Notes: generated by a model from the sequence alone, not told the origin. A stretch of 64,000 nt of DNA from Caldilineaceae bacterium SB0661_bin_34 (GCA_009841145.1 VXMJ01000041.1:42268-106267), one strand, 5' to 3'. Shown: positions 16,933-26,171, counted from the stretch's first letter. Numbers and translations are program-made.

Positions 16933-18852
16933 ATGATTGCTGGAATGCTGCACAAAGGAGTGAGGCAGGTTTTGCCACTATGCCTTGTTTTCTGTTGCCT
17001 GCTGCTGGGTTTGCTGCAGACCGGCGTTGTAGCCCAAGGACCACTGGAGGAGCGGACTTTGGAAGCTTCACACTCACCGGCGGACCGGGATGGCACGATG
17101 CCCGAAGGAGGACAGGCTCTCAACAAGGTTGGCGAAGATGACACCGCCAATGGAGATCAAGGTGGAGACACTCAGGCTGCGGAGGCGGAAGCCTCCAACT
17201 TTGACTGTGCACGCCAACATACAGTGGCGACGGGGGATACGCTCCTGGCGATAGCCATCCGGTACGACGTTGCTGTGACCGCAATCCGTCAAGCCAGCGA
17301 CCTGACGGATGCCGATCCGCTGTCGGTTGGCAGAACACTCTGCATACCCGGCGAGGCAGCGGATCCGTCGTCGCGGTCTCGGGTCGTATCTGCTCCGCTA
17401 ACCAGAGGCGAGAGGTATGTTGTCACAGGCGGCGACACTCTCTCCGAGATCGCTCTGAATCACGGTGTGTCTTTGGAGGTGCTTGCCCGTTCCAACTACC
17501 TGACGGACATCGACTTGCTGCCTGTTGGTCAAGTGCTGTGCATACCCAGGCTGGGATGGACTTGGCCTTCCGCAATCGATGCCGCGATGGAAGGTGTTCC
17601 ATATGCAGTCCAGGAGGGGGACTCCCTGTTGGGGATTGCCCTCGATCACGAAGTGTCCCTTACAGACTTGCTGTTTGCTAACCGTCTTACGGAATGCAGC
17701 TTGATTCGTCCTGGTGACAATCTTGTCCTTCCGGCTGTCGGCGAGCTCACTGCGGAGTCGCTGCCCGCCCCGCTTCCTACCGCGGAGGCGATTCCCTTGG
17801 AGTTTGCCTACGGTATTCAGGGACACGCCTTGGGCGAGGAAGTTGGTCAGCTGGTTCTGGCTGTGGTCCGTGACCTGGGTTTCACTTGGCTCAAGCAGCA
17901 GGTGCGCTGGGAGGACATGGAACCCCACCGCGGGCAAAGGCAGTGGCTCGGAATGGACAGGTTGTTGGCCGAGGCCGACCGGCAGGGGGGCGTGAATGTG
18001 TTGTTCAGCGTGGTGGCTGCACCGCTCTGGGCTCGGGAGAGTGGTGCTGATCGGAGCGTGGCTGGCCCACCTGCCGACAATGAGGACTTCGCCAACTATT
18101 TGGGGGCGCTGGCCAGCCGTTACTGCGGCCAACTTGATGCTATAGAGGTCTGGAACGAACAGAATCTGCACTACGCATGGGGAAATCTCACTCTCAGTGC
18201 CGAGTCCTACGTGCAAATGCTGGCGACCGCTTCGGCTGCGATCCGGGAAGCCTGTCCCTCCATGCGGATCATCTCCGGTGCACTCACGCCGGCAGGCAGT
18301 GTTGCCAACCTCGTTGTGGATGACTTTGTCTATATGCAACAGATGCTGGAATCCGGCATGGCAAATCATGTGGATGGCATCGGTGCCCATCCTCGTGGCT
18401 ACAATGTTCCGCCTCAATACACTTGGCAGGAGGCGTGCACAGCCATCCAGGTATCCGGTAACACTTATTTCAACGGTGCTTGTGACGTGCCCCATCATTC
18501 CTGGAGCTTCCGCTCCACCATGGAGTTTTATCGTGATCTGGCAGTGCAATACGACGCGTCCGACAAGCCCGTCGTGCCGACTGAATTCGGCTGGGCCGTA
18601 GGCAACGGGTTTGCCCCTCACAACTATGCGTATGCGAACGACAACAGCTATCAAGAGCAGGCAGACTGGACCGTTCAGGCTTACACGATGATGCGGGACT
18701 GGGGTTGGGTTGGGCCCGCGTTTCTATGGAATTTGAACTTCAGGGTTGTTTCCCCTGGAACGGAACGGACAGTGTGGAGCATTGTCTTTGCTGACACTGC
18801 TGACGGGGAGCCTTTGCCGCTCTATACGGCCCTAAAACAAATGGCGAAATAG
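16933..18852 (+). CDS. Secreted protein with three LysM repeats and a clan GH-A glycoside hydrolase domain
   Basis: About 639 aa. A signal peptide (GVRQVLPLCLVFCCLLLGLL...VVAQG) starts at ATG 16933, preceded by AGGAGG. Three LysM modules follow, each with the GDTLxxIA type core and a closing LCIP or LVLP (HTVATGDTLLAIAIRYDV, YVVTGGDTLSEIALNHGV, YAVQEGDSLLGIALDHEV). The C-terminal half is a TIM-barrel hydrolase resembling GH39/GH5-like enzymes: acid/base Glu409 in VWNEQN and nucleophile Glu551 in VPTEFGW. It probably binds peptidoglycan or chitin-type polymers and cleaves a beta-glycan outside the cell. Exact GH family and substrate are unresolved. Confidence 0.85.
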   Translation: MIAGMLHKGVRQVLPLCLVFCCLLLGLLQTGVVAQGPLEERTLEASHSPADRDGTMPEGGQALNKVGEDDTANGDQGGDTQAAEAEASNFDCARQHTVATGDTLLAIAIRYDVAVTAIRQASDLTDADPLSVGRTLCIPGEAADPSSRSRVVSAPLTRGERYVVTGGDTLSEIALNHGVSLEVLARSNYLTDIDLLPVGQVLCIPRLGWTWPSAIDAAMEGVPYAVQEGDSLLGIALDHEVSLTDLLFANRLTECSLIRPGDNLVLPAVGELTAESLPAPLPTAEAIPLEFAYGIQGHALGEEVGQLVLAVVRDLGFTWLKQQVRWEDMEPHRGQRQWLGMDRLLAEADRQGGVNVLFSVVAAPLWARESGADRSVAGPPADNEDFANYLGALASRYCGQLDAIEVWNEQNLHYAWGNLTLSAESYVQMLATASAAIREACPSMRIISGALTPAGSVANLVVDDFVYMQQMLESGMANHVDGIGAHPRGYNVPPQYTWQEACTAIQVSGNTYFNGACDVPHHSWSFRSTMEFYRDLAVQYDASDKPVVPTEFGWAVGNGFAPHNYAYANDNSYQEQADWTVQAYTMMRDWGWVGPAFLWNLNFRVVSPGTERTVWSIVFADTADGEPLPLYTALKQMAK

Positions 18853-19244
18853 GCAAGGAGGACTACAAGCCCGGCGGAGACAGGCTATTTTCTCCGAGCC
18901 AATCAATCCCGGAATCCCATGTGGCAATCGAGATTCTGACCTCGTTGGAGGTGAAAGGCTCCGGCAATTGCTTCTCTTCCGAACTCGACTTGGTACAAAA
19001 CCGGAACGCGGAATCATGGAAGTGGCCAGTTGGCACTTTGGGCCAAGTCACCTCCCAACTGCATTTCATCCCGTCAGTCCCCTTGTGTATTCCCACGGGA
19101 TCCGTTCACGGTCTTGGTCTGCATGTGCACTAATCGCAAGGCCCATTCCTTGTGACGGGGTACCCTGTCCTTTCCTGGTCCGCACACTGCGACCGAGGCT
19201 TGGCCCCGAGCAACCGGCGGGGCCGTTCCTGGTTGTTTTTTGCC
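18853..19244. other. Intergenic region before the inverted-repeat element, no gene seen
   Basis: No protein-like ORF is supported between the LysM hydrolase and the left inverted repeat at 19245. Confidence 0.4.
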
Positions 19245-19280
19245 GGAACTGTTTCAGTTTCGTTGATTTTGGTTCGAACC
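19245..19280 (+). repeat. Left terminal inverted repeat of the 19.2-21.1 kb cassette
   Basis: The outer 28 bases match the right end at 24 positions; inner similarity to 19280 has one single-base gap. The pairing is listed under the parent element. Confidence 0.7.
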
Positions 19281-19360
19281 CGCCATCGGCATCTCCCGCG
19301 CTAGGGGTACCTTGGGTTTGCCGAGCGGCACGGTCCTGACAGCTTCGGGGAAGAATACCC

Positions 19361-20668
19361 ATGATGTGGTATGCAAGAGCCGAAGGCTCCATGCAATGCA
19401 CGAAGTGCAACAGCGATATTCCGGCTGGTGCGGCCTGCCTGTCACAGTTGCCTTGGGCTCTGCCGGCAGGCATCCATCGATCGGACTACAAGAACTTCTG
19501 CATCGCCTGCTTCGAGTGGGACCAAGGCGGCTCGCCTGTCCCTTGTTGCACTCTGGCCCCGGAACACTTGCAGCGGGAGATAGTGGAGGATCCTGTTTCC
19601 TGTCAACGTTGCCGGGAGACCATGCATCCAAACACCCGGGCGTTTTTCTGGACATTCTTTGATTGGCCCGAATCAACCAGTGCCCGGTCCAATCCAGAGG
19701 CGCGGAAGCTGCACCGTTGGGGCGGCGCGGCTCCAGGGTTTGGTGGGTTGGGCGGGCGCAAGGGCGGATGGAACCGTCTTGAATCAGGCACGCAACGCAT
19801 GTTCCGGACCCGAGGTCTGGGACGCGGTTTGGGTTCCCGGCCTCCGCCGGAGGCCCGAAGACTGTATGAAAGCATTCCCAAGTCCAGTCGCAATTCAAAT
19901 GAGGATACCCTGCAATTTCTGAAGGGGCGAGATGCAAGCCACATCAAACCTGTATCGCGGTATCCCGGCTTGGCCAAGAAACCCAGAAACATTGTCTGGG
20001 AGAATTCCAGCAGAAACCGCAGCCGCGGAGCCCGCGACATGACGAAAGCGGAAAGGGCAGCGGCCTGGGCAGATACTCAAAGAGCCGGATACAAGGCTTT
20101 GGGGAAGTCTGTGGCCAGACAGGCAGCTCTGGCAGCCGCACTCGAATTTATCGTGGCCGGCTTGGAGAATTGGTTTCACTGGAGACGTGGTCGGAAGACC
20201 GGGAAACAGGCTGCAAAGGATATGGCCAAGAGCACACTCACGAGTTTGTGGACCGCGGCGGTCTGGATAGCCGTGATCAAAGTGGTTGGTCTAATTGTGC
20301 CGTCCCTGGTTCTGCTGGTCCTCTACCTAGCCATGGGAAGCCTCATCGTGGGGTTGTTCATGGGTGCTCCGCTAGCCATTCCACTGGTCATTTTGGGTGC
20401 CGGATTGGCCGTGTTGACAGTGCTGGCAGTGTTGGCCGCAGCCAGGATTGGGTTTCTGATTGTGGGAGCAGTCAAGTCTTACCGTCGCGTGGCCCGGGCT
20501 GCCAGTCAAGACGACGGAAACAGCGTCACCGTGAATGACGGCTTTCCGCTGAACGAGTTCCGCGTGTACTGCTGTGCGCGATGCATATTGCAAGAACATA
20601 TTTGCCCTCGTGTTGGGCCGGACAGATTGGAATGGAGTACCGGTCTGTCACCAGAACCCGGAGGGTAA
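19361..20668 (+). CDS. Zinc-ribbon / HNH-like / multi-helix membrane protein, cassette cargo
   Basis: A 435-aa protein of unknown function. Residues 13-84 hold a Cys-rich ribbon (CTKC, CIAC, CQRC plus further Cys). Residues 168-235 hold a module with SHIKPVS, NIVWE and NRSRG in order, resembling a degenerate HNH/His-Me finger; the same module occurs in the secreted protein at 56.8-58.5 kb. Then comes an EFIVAGLENWFHWRRGR segment, and residues 295-370 form several strongly hydrophobic helices. The gene starts 80 bases inside the left inverted repeat and is the only intact gene in the cassette. ATG 19361 has GGGGAAG upstream; ATG 19391 is an alternative. Nuclease activity is not established. 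Confidence 0.7.
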   Translation: MMWYARAEGSMQCTKCNSDIPAGAACLSQLPWALPAGIHRSDYKNFCIACFEWDQGGSPVPCCTLAPEHLQREIVEDPVSCQRCRETMHPNTRAFFWTFFDWPESTSARSNPEARKLHRWGGAAPGFGGLGGRKGGWNRLESGTQRMFRTRGLGRGLGSRPPPEARRLYESIPKSSRNSNEDTLQFLKGRDASHIKPVSRYPGLAKKPRNIVWENSSRNRSRGARDMTKAERAAAWADTQRAGYKALGKSVARQAALAAALEFIVAGLENWFHWRRGRKTGKQAAKDMAKSTLTSLWTAAVWIAVIKVVGLIVPSLVLLVLYLAMGSLIVGLFMGAPLAIPLVILGAGLAVLTVLAVLAAARIGFLIVGAVKSYRRVARAASQDDGNSVTVNDGFPLNEFRVYCCARCILQEHICPRVGPDRLEWSTGLSPEPGG

Positions 20669-20782
20669 GGTTCAGGCAAAGGGATCGTCTACGCCCGACT
20701 GAAAGCGACCCCTTCCTGATGCACCCGCGACAAAACTCAAGTCCAACACTAGGGGGCTCCATGCCAATGGGGAGAAACTGGT

Positions 20783-20977
20783 TCGGTCCATGGAAGACGG
20801 TTCCTTGACTGGATGAAGTAGTGCCGTCGCATGGCCACGCGCCACGAGAGGACGGCGGCCATCTGTCTGGGGTTTGTCCAGTTTGCCGGTGCACGCAGGC
20901 AAGTACAGGTGCGGGGGCTGAAAACGGAGACGGAAGCCCTCAACCTCGTGCGCCTGATGGCCCACGGCATGGCCTGA
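20783..20977 (+). pseudogene. C-terminal remnant of an IS5-family DDE transposase
   Basis: The frame reads LDWMK, a TAG stop at 20819-20821, then CRRMATRHERTAAICLGFVQ and onwards to TGA at 20975. This matches the LKxxRRxATRYxKxAxxxL...FVxLA tail of IS5-type transposases, with the stop replacing a Gln codon (TAG for CAG). Only the tail survives; it lies 55 bases inside the right inverted repeat, as expected for an IS. A homologous tail (VRLIAHTMA versus VRLMAHGMA) sits at the same distance from the repeat at 63.2 kb. Confidence 0.55.
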
Positions 20978-21017
20978 ACCAAAGCCGGAAACCCGCTTCC
21001 ACGAAGGTCGCCCGGGA

Positions 21018-21055
21018 CGGTCCGAAACCAACATCAACGAGATTGAAACAGTGCC
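21018..21055 (-). repeat. Right terminal inverted repeat of the 19.2-21.1 kb cassette
   Basis: Contains ATCAACGAGATTGAAAC (21033-21049) followed by AGTGCC. Twenty-three bases from 21033 are shared exactly, as reverse complement, with 63185-63207. Confidence 0.7.
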
Positions 21056-21136
21056 TTGATGGTTTCCCCTGTTGGTAGGACTGGAATCCCGGTGGCAGAA
21101 TGGCTTCTCTTCATCGAGCACATGGAATGACCGGTA

Positions 21137-22645
21137 ATGAGCAACCCGTTGGACAAACTCAAGGAACGGCTGGCCACCGTCACCGATCTAAACCAGGCCG
21201 CCAGCCTGATGCACCACGACCAGGAAACGGTCATGCCGGAAGGCGCTGCGGCTGCGCGCGCGGCGCAATTGGGCACGGTGTCCAGGGTTGCCCACGAGCT
21301 GTTTGTTGCCGACGAAGTCGGAGTCTGGCTGGAGGAACTGCAACCTGCCGCGGAGGATCGGGATCTGGCCGCGGAGGATCGGGATCTGGTCAAGGTCGCG
21401 GTCCGGGATTACAGGCGCAAGCGCAACCTTCCGGCCGAGTACGTGAACCGTTCAACCGAAACGCACATACTGTCCAACGAGGCATGGCGCAAGGCCCGGG
21501 ATGCCGCCGACTATGGACAGTTCCTGCCGTGGTTGCGGAAGTGCGTGGACTTGGCACACGAGTACGCTGACTACCAGGGCTACGACGAACACGTCTACGA
21601 TGCCCTGTTGGATCAATTCGAACCCGATATGAAGGCCCGGGAGGTGGAGGCCATCTTTACGCCCCTGCGGGCCGAAACCGTTCGCCTGGTCAAGGCCGTT
21701 GCCGATTCGGGCGTGCAACTGGACAAGTCCTGCCTGGCGGGCAACTTCGATCACGCAACCCAAGTGAACTTGGGCCGCACGCTGGTAAGCGCCTTCGGCT
21801 TTGATTTCAGCCGCGGGCGCGTGGACGAGGTCACCCATCCGTACTGCACCAGTTTCAGCCGGGACGATGTACGGCTTTGCACGCGGGTGTATTCCCACGA
21901 ATTCAACGTGTGCCTCTTCAGCATGCTGCACGAATGCGGCCATGCGCTGTACGACCAGAACATTGATGCGGCCTGGGACCGGACGCCGATTACCAGCGGA
22001 TGTTCCCTCGGTATCCACGAGAGCCAGTCCCGGATGTGGGAAAACCTGGTCGGGCGCGGGCGTCCGTTCTGGGACTGGGCCTATCCCATCCTGCAGGCCC
22101 ACTTTCCGCAGTTCAACGCGGTGCCTCAGGAGACCTACTACCGGGCCATCAACGGCGTCGCACCGAGCCTGATTCGGGTTGAGGCCGACGAAGTGACCTA
22201 CAACCTCCACATCATGCTGCGGTTCGAGTTGGAGAAGGCGATGATGGAGGGCAAGGTCGACCTGGAGGATCTTCCACGCGAGTGGGACGACCGCATGGAG
22301 GAGTACCTGGGGGTGCGCCCCGAGGATGATGCGGAAGGCGTGTTGCAGGATGTGCACTGGAGCTTTGGCTACTTGGGCTACTTCCCGACCTACAGCCTGG
22401 GCAACATCATTTCCGTGCAGTTGTACGAGGCGGCCAAACGGGACCATCCGGACCTGGAGGATCAATTCCGGCGCGGCAAGTTCGACACGCTGCTCGAATG
22501 GATGCGGATCCATATCCATCGGCATGGCCGGCGCTACACCCCCGGGGAACTCTTGGAGCAAAGCATCGGCACCGGAATTGATGCCGGGCCGTACGTGGGC
22601 TATCTGAAGACGAAGCTCAACGACCTCTATGGGGTGTCTGTCTAA
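21137..22645 (+). CDS. Carboxypeptidase Taq (M32) family metallopeptidase
   Basis: A 502-aa cytoplasmic zinc carboxypeptidase of family M32, removing C-terminal residues from peptides with broad specificity. The zinc motif HECGH (265-269) fits HExxH, and the third ligand lies in HESQSRMWEN (Glu295). FGYFPTYSLGN-type sequence (YLGYFPTYSLGN) and the RIHIHRHGR end are typical. A 21-bp tandem duplication in frame (21347-21388) gives AEDRDLA-AEDRDL near residue 75, probably surface-exposed. It starts about 80 bases after the inverted-repeat cassette. Confidence 0.95.
   Translation: MSNPLDKLKERLATVTDLNQAASLMHHDQETVMPEGAAAARAAQLGTVSRVAHELFVADEVGVWLEELQPAAEDRDLAAEDRDLVKVAVRDYRRKRNLPAEYVNRSTETHILSNEAWRKARDAADYGQFLPWLRKCVDLAHEYADYQGYDEHVYDALLDQFEPDMKAREVEAIFTPLRAETVRLVKAVADSGVQLDKSCLAGNFDHATQVNLGRTLVSAFGFDFSRGRVDEVTHPYCTSFSRDDVRLCTRVYSHEFNVCLFSMLHECGHALYDQNIDAAWDRTPITSGCSLGIHESQSRMWENLVGRGRPFWDWAYPILQAHFPQFNAVPQETYYRAINGVAPSLIRVEADEVTYNLHIMLRFELEKAMMEGKVDLEDLPREWDDRMEEYLGVRPEDDAEGVLQDVHWSFGYLGYFPTYSLGNIISVQLYEAAKRDHPDLEDQFRRGKFDTLLEWMRIHIHRHGRRYTPGELLEQSIGTGIDAGPYVGYLKTKLNDLYGVSV
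21347..21388 (+). repeat. 21-bp perfect tandem duplication inside the M32 gene
   Basis: Two identical 21-base units (21347-21367 and 21368-21388) add seven residues, keeping the reading frame. Confidence 0.9.
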
Positions 22646-23119
22646 ACTCTATACGCGTGTCGCCCCCGCTCCGAAATAGTCCAGGACGCGGGCTAGGGGT
22701 CCCGGGCGAGCGGCACCAGTCATATCGTGGAAGCTTACGGCCTTCCCGCATCGGATGGCCTCTGCCTTGAAGAGGCTGGATGGCTGGTGCCTCAGGCCTG
22801 ACAGCCGGTGGGTGGGTGCACAGGCATTGGGAAGCCCCTTCCGCGCTGTGAGGGTCATGGTGGTTTGTGGTGGTTTGGTGTGGGTCCGGAACGGAGTTGT
22901 CGTGGATGTGCTGCTCTGCTGGCAGCTTGATCGCACGGATGCTCGCTGCGACAGCCCAAAGCTGGAGAAGGCCGTAAGAATCAGAAGATGGCGCGAGCAA
23001 TCATGGGACCACGATGCAAGCGCGGAGGGAAACCAGTCCGGGAATTCGTTGGCACCCGCCTGTTGGCGAACTGATTGCCTGTTAACATCAATGACGCGTG
23101 GATCGTCTTGAGGTACGGA
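22646..23119. other. Intergenic stretch, no gene seen
   Basis: No ORF with protein-like composition is supported here on either strand. Confidence 0.4.
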
Positions 23120-24625
23120 ATGTTTGATCAGGCGGAGATGTTGGCTAGGACCGCGTTGCCCGCAGATCTGGTTAATTCCCTCTACAGCTTCAACCCTTGG
23201 TGGGAGAGCGACCCCATGCCACCGCAACCTTTAACGAGGCGGCATCTGGTGGCACGGATTGGGTGGCGATTGGCCTCCAATGTGGCTCCGGTCACGGTCG
23301 TGCGCGGACCCCGTCAAATTGGCAAGTCCACTGCACTGAACCAGCTCATCGGCGACCTCCTGGACCGAGGAACGGATCCGAGACGGATATTGCGCATTCA
23401 GTTCGATGACCTGGAAACCATGGCGGACCTGCGCGATCCCCTGCTGCGAATAGCCGAGTGGTTCGAGCGTCATGTGGCAACGGCCCGATTCAACACGCTG
23501 GCACACCGAGGGGAACGAGCCTATCTTTTCTTCGATGAACTGCAAAACCTGTCGAGGTGGGACTCGCAACTCAAGTCGCTGGTTGACAATTCCGCGGTGA
23601 AGGTGGTGGTGACCGGCAGTTCGGCCCTTCGCATTGAGTTGGGCCGAGACAGCCTGGCTGGGCGCATCGACACCATCGAAGCCGGGGTTCTCTCCCTGAC
23701 GGAGATCGGTGAATTGAGAGACATGGACCGTCCCGACCCATTCCTTGAGGAAAATGGTCCGGGCCCCTTGGCATCCAAGGAATTCTGGAAGGAGTTGCGG
23801 CACCATGGAGTGCAACATCGGCGATTCAGGGACAAGGCATTCGGCCATTTTTCGGCCCGGGGAGGGTATCCGGTTGTTCACCGGGAGAAGGATCGGGACT
23901 TTCGCGACCTGTCGGACTACCTGAACGAGACGGTCATCAAGCGGGTGATCCAGCACGACCTGCGCCAGGGAGCACGCGGCCGCAAGCGGGATGCCACACT
24001 GCTTGAGGAGGTCTTCCGCCTCTGCTGCCGGTATGCCGGACAAACTCCTTCCCCGGGTTTGCTTGCCGAGGAAGCGCGCCTGGCTTTGGGGGCGGACATC
24101 AGTGGGCAACGGGTCGGGAACTATCTGAAGTTTCTGAACGACACCTTGCTGGTGCGTCTCATCCCACCTTTGGAAATCCGGCTCAAACGGAAGCGAGGGA
24201 GCCCAAAGCTGTGTTTGGCCGACCACGGCCTGCGTGTCAGTTGGCTTCAGGAGGAGGTTCCACTTGCACCCGCGGCTCTGGCCGAACATCCTGAACTAAC
24301 CTCCTTGGCCGGACATCTGGCGGAGAGCGTCTTTGGTTCCGTAGCCTCCACCATACGGGGCCTGGACATAGCCCATTACCCTGAGAGAGGCATGGATCGG
24401 GAAGTGGACTTTGTCTTGACTGTGGGAGCATGGCGCATCCCTGTGGAAATCAAGTATCAGAGGCGGATCGACCAGTTCCGGGACACTTTGGGCCTGCGGT
24501 CCTTCCTTGAAAAGTCGGTGAACAACGCACCCTTCGGGGTACTGATTACCCAGGACGACGCGGGCGAGGCGGACGATCCCCGCATTGTGAGTTTGCCTCT
24601 GTCGACCTTCATGCTGCTCAGGTGA
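23120..24625 (+). CDS. AAA+ ATPase with DUF4143 C-terminal nuclease-like domain
   Basis: About 501 aa. Walker A GPRQIGKST (63-71), Walker B AYLFFDELQN, and sensor-like VVVTGSSALRIE mark the AAA_14 module. The C-terminal DUF4143 region carries an Asp...Glu-x-Lys pattern (DREVDFV then PVEIKYQ; Glu443, Lys445) like PD-(D/E)XK nucleases. Such proteins are common in bacteria and archaea, often near mobile DNA; the role is unknown, with nucleic-acid or toxin-antitoxin-like functions suggested. ATG 23120 is preceded by GAGG; the frame is open to 23075. It stands alone. Confidence 0.85.
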   Translation: MFDQAEMLARTALPADLVNSLYSFNPWWESDPMPPQPLTRRHLVARIGWRLASNVAPVTVVRGPRQIGKSTALNQLIGDLLDRGTDPRRILRIQFDDLETMADLRDPLLRIAEWFERHVATARFNTLAHRGERAYLFFDELQNLSRWDSQLKSLVDNSAVKVVVTGSSALRIELGRDSLAGRIDTIEAGVLSLTEIGELRDMDRPDPFLEENGPGPLASKEFWKELRHHGVQHRRFRDKAFGHFSARGGYPVVHREKDRDFRDLSDYLNETVIKRVIQHDLRQGARGRKRDATLLEEVFRLCCRYAGQTPSPGLLAEEARLALGADISGQRVGNYLKFLNDTLLVRLIPPLEIRLKRKRGSPKLCLADHGLRVSWLQEEVPLAPAALAEHPELTSLAGHLAESVFGSVASTIRGLDIAHYPERGMDREVDFVLTVGAWRIPVEIKYQRRIDQFRDTLGLRSFLEKSVNNAPFGVLITQDDAGEADDPRIVSLPLSTFMLLR

Positions 24626-24907
24626 AGCAACAGGGCAGTCCCGCGGCTACTGTGTCACTGCTGCCTGCGCTGGCTCGATCCAGGGCTGGAGGGACCCTGG
24701 GTGTTTGCACGGCGATGTCCATCGCCAGCATAGGCAGCCTGCATCCGGGATGGATTCCATGGGACGACGGACTTGCTGCACCGGTTGTTTGGACAGAGGC
24801 CGGCTTGCAGGGGCTACACTACCTGGGTACTGGAACAGGAATCGCTGCTTCGGATATCGCATGTTGACTTCCACCGCACGGAACGTTGCCGTTCCGCCGT
24901 CCGGACG

Positions 24908-26155
24908 ATGAGTGTCGCCGCATCGGCCTGGTTCAGCCAGCGGCTGGACGGGGTTCGGGTCGGATACCTGGGCGCGGTGGCCTTTGGCCACTGCAGCATC
25001 GATATTCTCAATGCGGCCGTTGCCATCTTCCTGACGGCCCTCGTGGCCCGTTTCGACCTCAGCAACGCCGATCTTGCCTGGGGCATCACCTTCTACTTTG
25101 TGATGGCCTCCCTGCCCATGCCGTTGTTCGGCATTCTGGCCGATCGGTGGAACGGACGATGGCTGGCTCAGCTTGGTGTCCTGTGGACCGCCGTGGCGTT
25201 CCTGTTCGTTCCGTTCATCCCGACCTATCCCTTGCTGCTGGTGGTGTTGGCCGTGGGTGCCCTCGGCAGCGCTGCCTTTCATGCGACGGGTACGCGCACT
25301 GCCTCGCTGTCAGGCGGCGTCCACCACGCCAGCTTCTCTACATCGATCTTCTTCTTCCTGGGGCAGATCGGGTTGTCCACGGGCCCCATCATCGCCGGTG
25401 TCCTGATCCGCGAGTTCGGCCTTATGGGGATTGCGTACATGGCGCTGGCGGTGCTGCCCATGGTGGCCATCATGCAGTATTTGTTGCACCGACCCATGCC
25501 ACCGGTCAGGCCGGTAGCGGTCCCCAACAGCAGGACCACCAGGAATCGCGCTGCACGCGTGGCACGGAGCGCGCTCGTCATTGCGCCTACCATCTTCATT
25601 CTCTACGTCGTCGCGCGGTCAGCCACCCTGCAGAACTTCATGAGCCTGCTGCCCAAGTACTTCGCGGATCAGGGACTGGATTCGGCCGGCTACGGGGCTC
25701 GAGCCGGAGCCTTGGTACTAGGCGGTTCCCTCGGCACGCTGGTGGGAGGGCTGCTGGACGGGCGTCTGCGGCGCAAGCACCTCATGATGTGGTCGTTGTG
25801 GCTCAGCATCCCCTTTCTCTATCTGACCCTCAACCAGGACGGGATCTACTATTACCTGAGTGCCGCCCTGGCCGGCTTCATATCCAATACCTCGCACAGC
25901 GTGATTGTCGTGCAGGCCCAGGCCATGCTTCCGAAGCGGGAGGGACTGGCCTCCGGTCTTGCGCTCGGCGTCATGTTCGCCAGCGGCGCCGTCATGACCG
26001 GCGTGGCCGGATTCTTCGCGGACATCTTCACGTTGCGGGCCGTCATGTACACCCTTGCCTTCCTGCCCATTCTCGCGGGCGCGCTTCTGTTGATTCCGAC
26101 CCGCGCGCCGGCCCCGACACCGGCACTGGCCCCCTCTCCCGGCCCGGCGAACTGA
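24908..26155 (+). CDS. MFS transporter, fosmidomycin-resistance-like
   Basis: About 415 aa with 11-12 hydrophobic segments. The sequence HCSIDILNAAVAIFLTAL at the start and GSAAFHATGTRTASL after helix 4 match the Fsr (fosmidomycin resistance) subgroup of drug exporters, where AFHPxG is the usual form; here Pro is replaced by Ala. It ends in a short Pro/Ala-rich tail (APAPTPALAPSPGPAN). ATG 24908 is chosen because the first helix follows; upstream codons are not membrane-like. Substrate unknown. Confidence 0.85.
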   Translation: MSVAASAWFSQRLDGVRVGYLGAVAFGHCSIDILNAAVAIFLTALVARFDLSNADLAWGITFYFVMASLPMPLFGILADRWNGRWLAQLGVLWTAVAFLFVPFIPTYPLLLVVLAVGALGSAAFHATGTRTASLSGGVHHASFSTSIFFFLGQIGLSTGPIIAGVLIREFGLMGIAYMALAVLPMVAIMQYLLHRPMPPVRPVAVPNSRTTRNRAARVARSALVIAPTIFILYVVARSATLQNFMSLLPKYFADQGLDSAGYGARAGALVLGGSLGTLVGGLLDGRLRRKHLMMWSLWLSIPFLYLTLNQDGIYYYLSAALAGFISNTSHSVIVVQAQAMLPKREGLASGLALGVMFASGAVMTGVAGFFADIFTLRAVMYTLAFLPILAGALLLIPTRAPAPTPALAPSPGPAN

Positions 26156-26171
26156 CCGCTTCCCGAATACG

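Larger units (their letters stand above)
19245..21055 (+). mobile_element. 1.8-kb inverted-repeat-bounded cassette carrying an HNH-like protein gene (IS5-derived)
   Basis: The left end (19245-19272) and the reverse complement of the right end (21028-21055) match at 24 of 28 bases, around the core GTTTCA-T-TCGTTGAT; similarity continues inward through GGTT(T)CG(A/G)ACC. Inside lie one intact gene (19361-20668) and, next to the right end, the C-terminal remnant of an IS5-type transposase. This is the layout of a mobile insertion cassette: IS ends kept, transposase lost, passenger gene gained. No target-site duplication is evident. A shorter element with the same ends lies at 63185-63943. Confidence 0.7.

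Noticed and set aside
17398..18654. 418-codon minus-strand ORF within the LysM hydrolase gene
   Set aside because: Antisense shadow; no domain or start signal supports it.
21033..21055. GATTGAAAC-ended repeat occurring three times (21.0, 63.2, 63.9 kb), reminiscent of CRISPR repeat ends
   Set aside because: The copies are not regularly spaced, no spacers exist, and they pair as inverted ends of two elements; they are IS-type terminal repeats.
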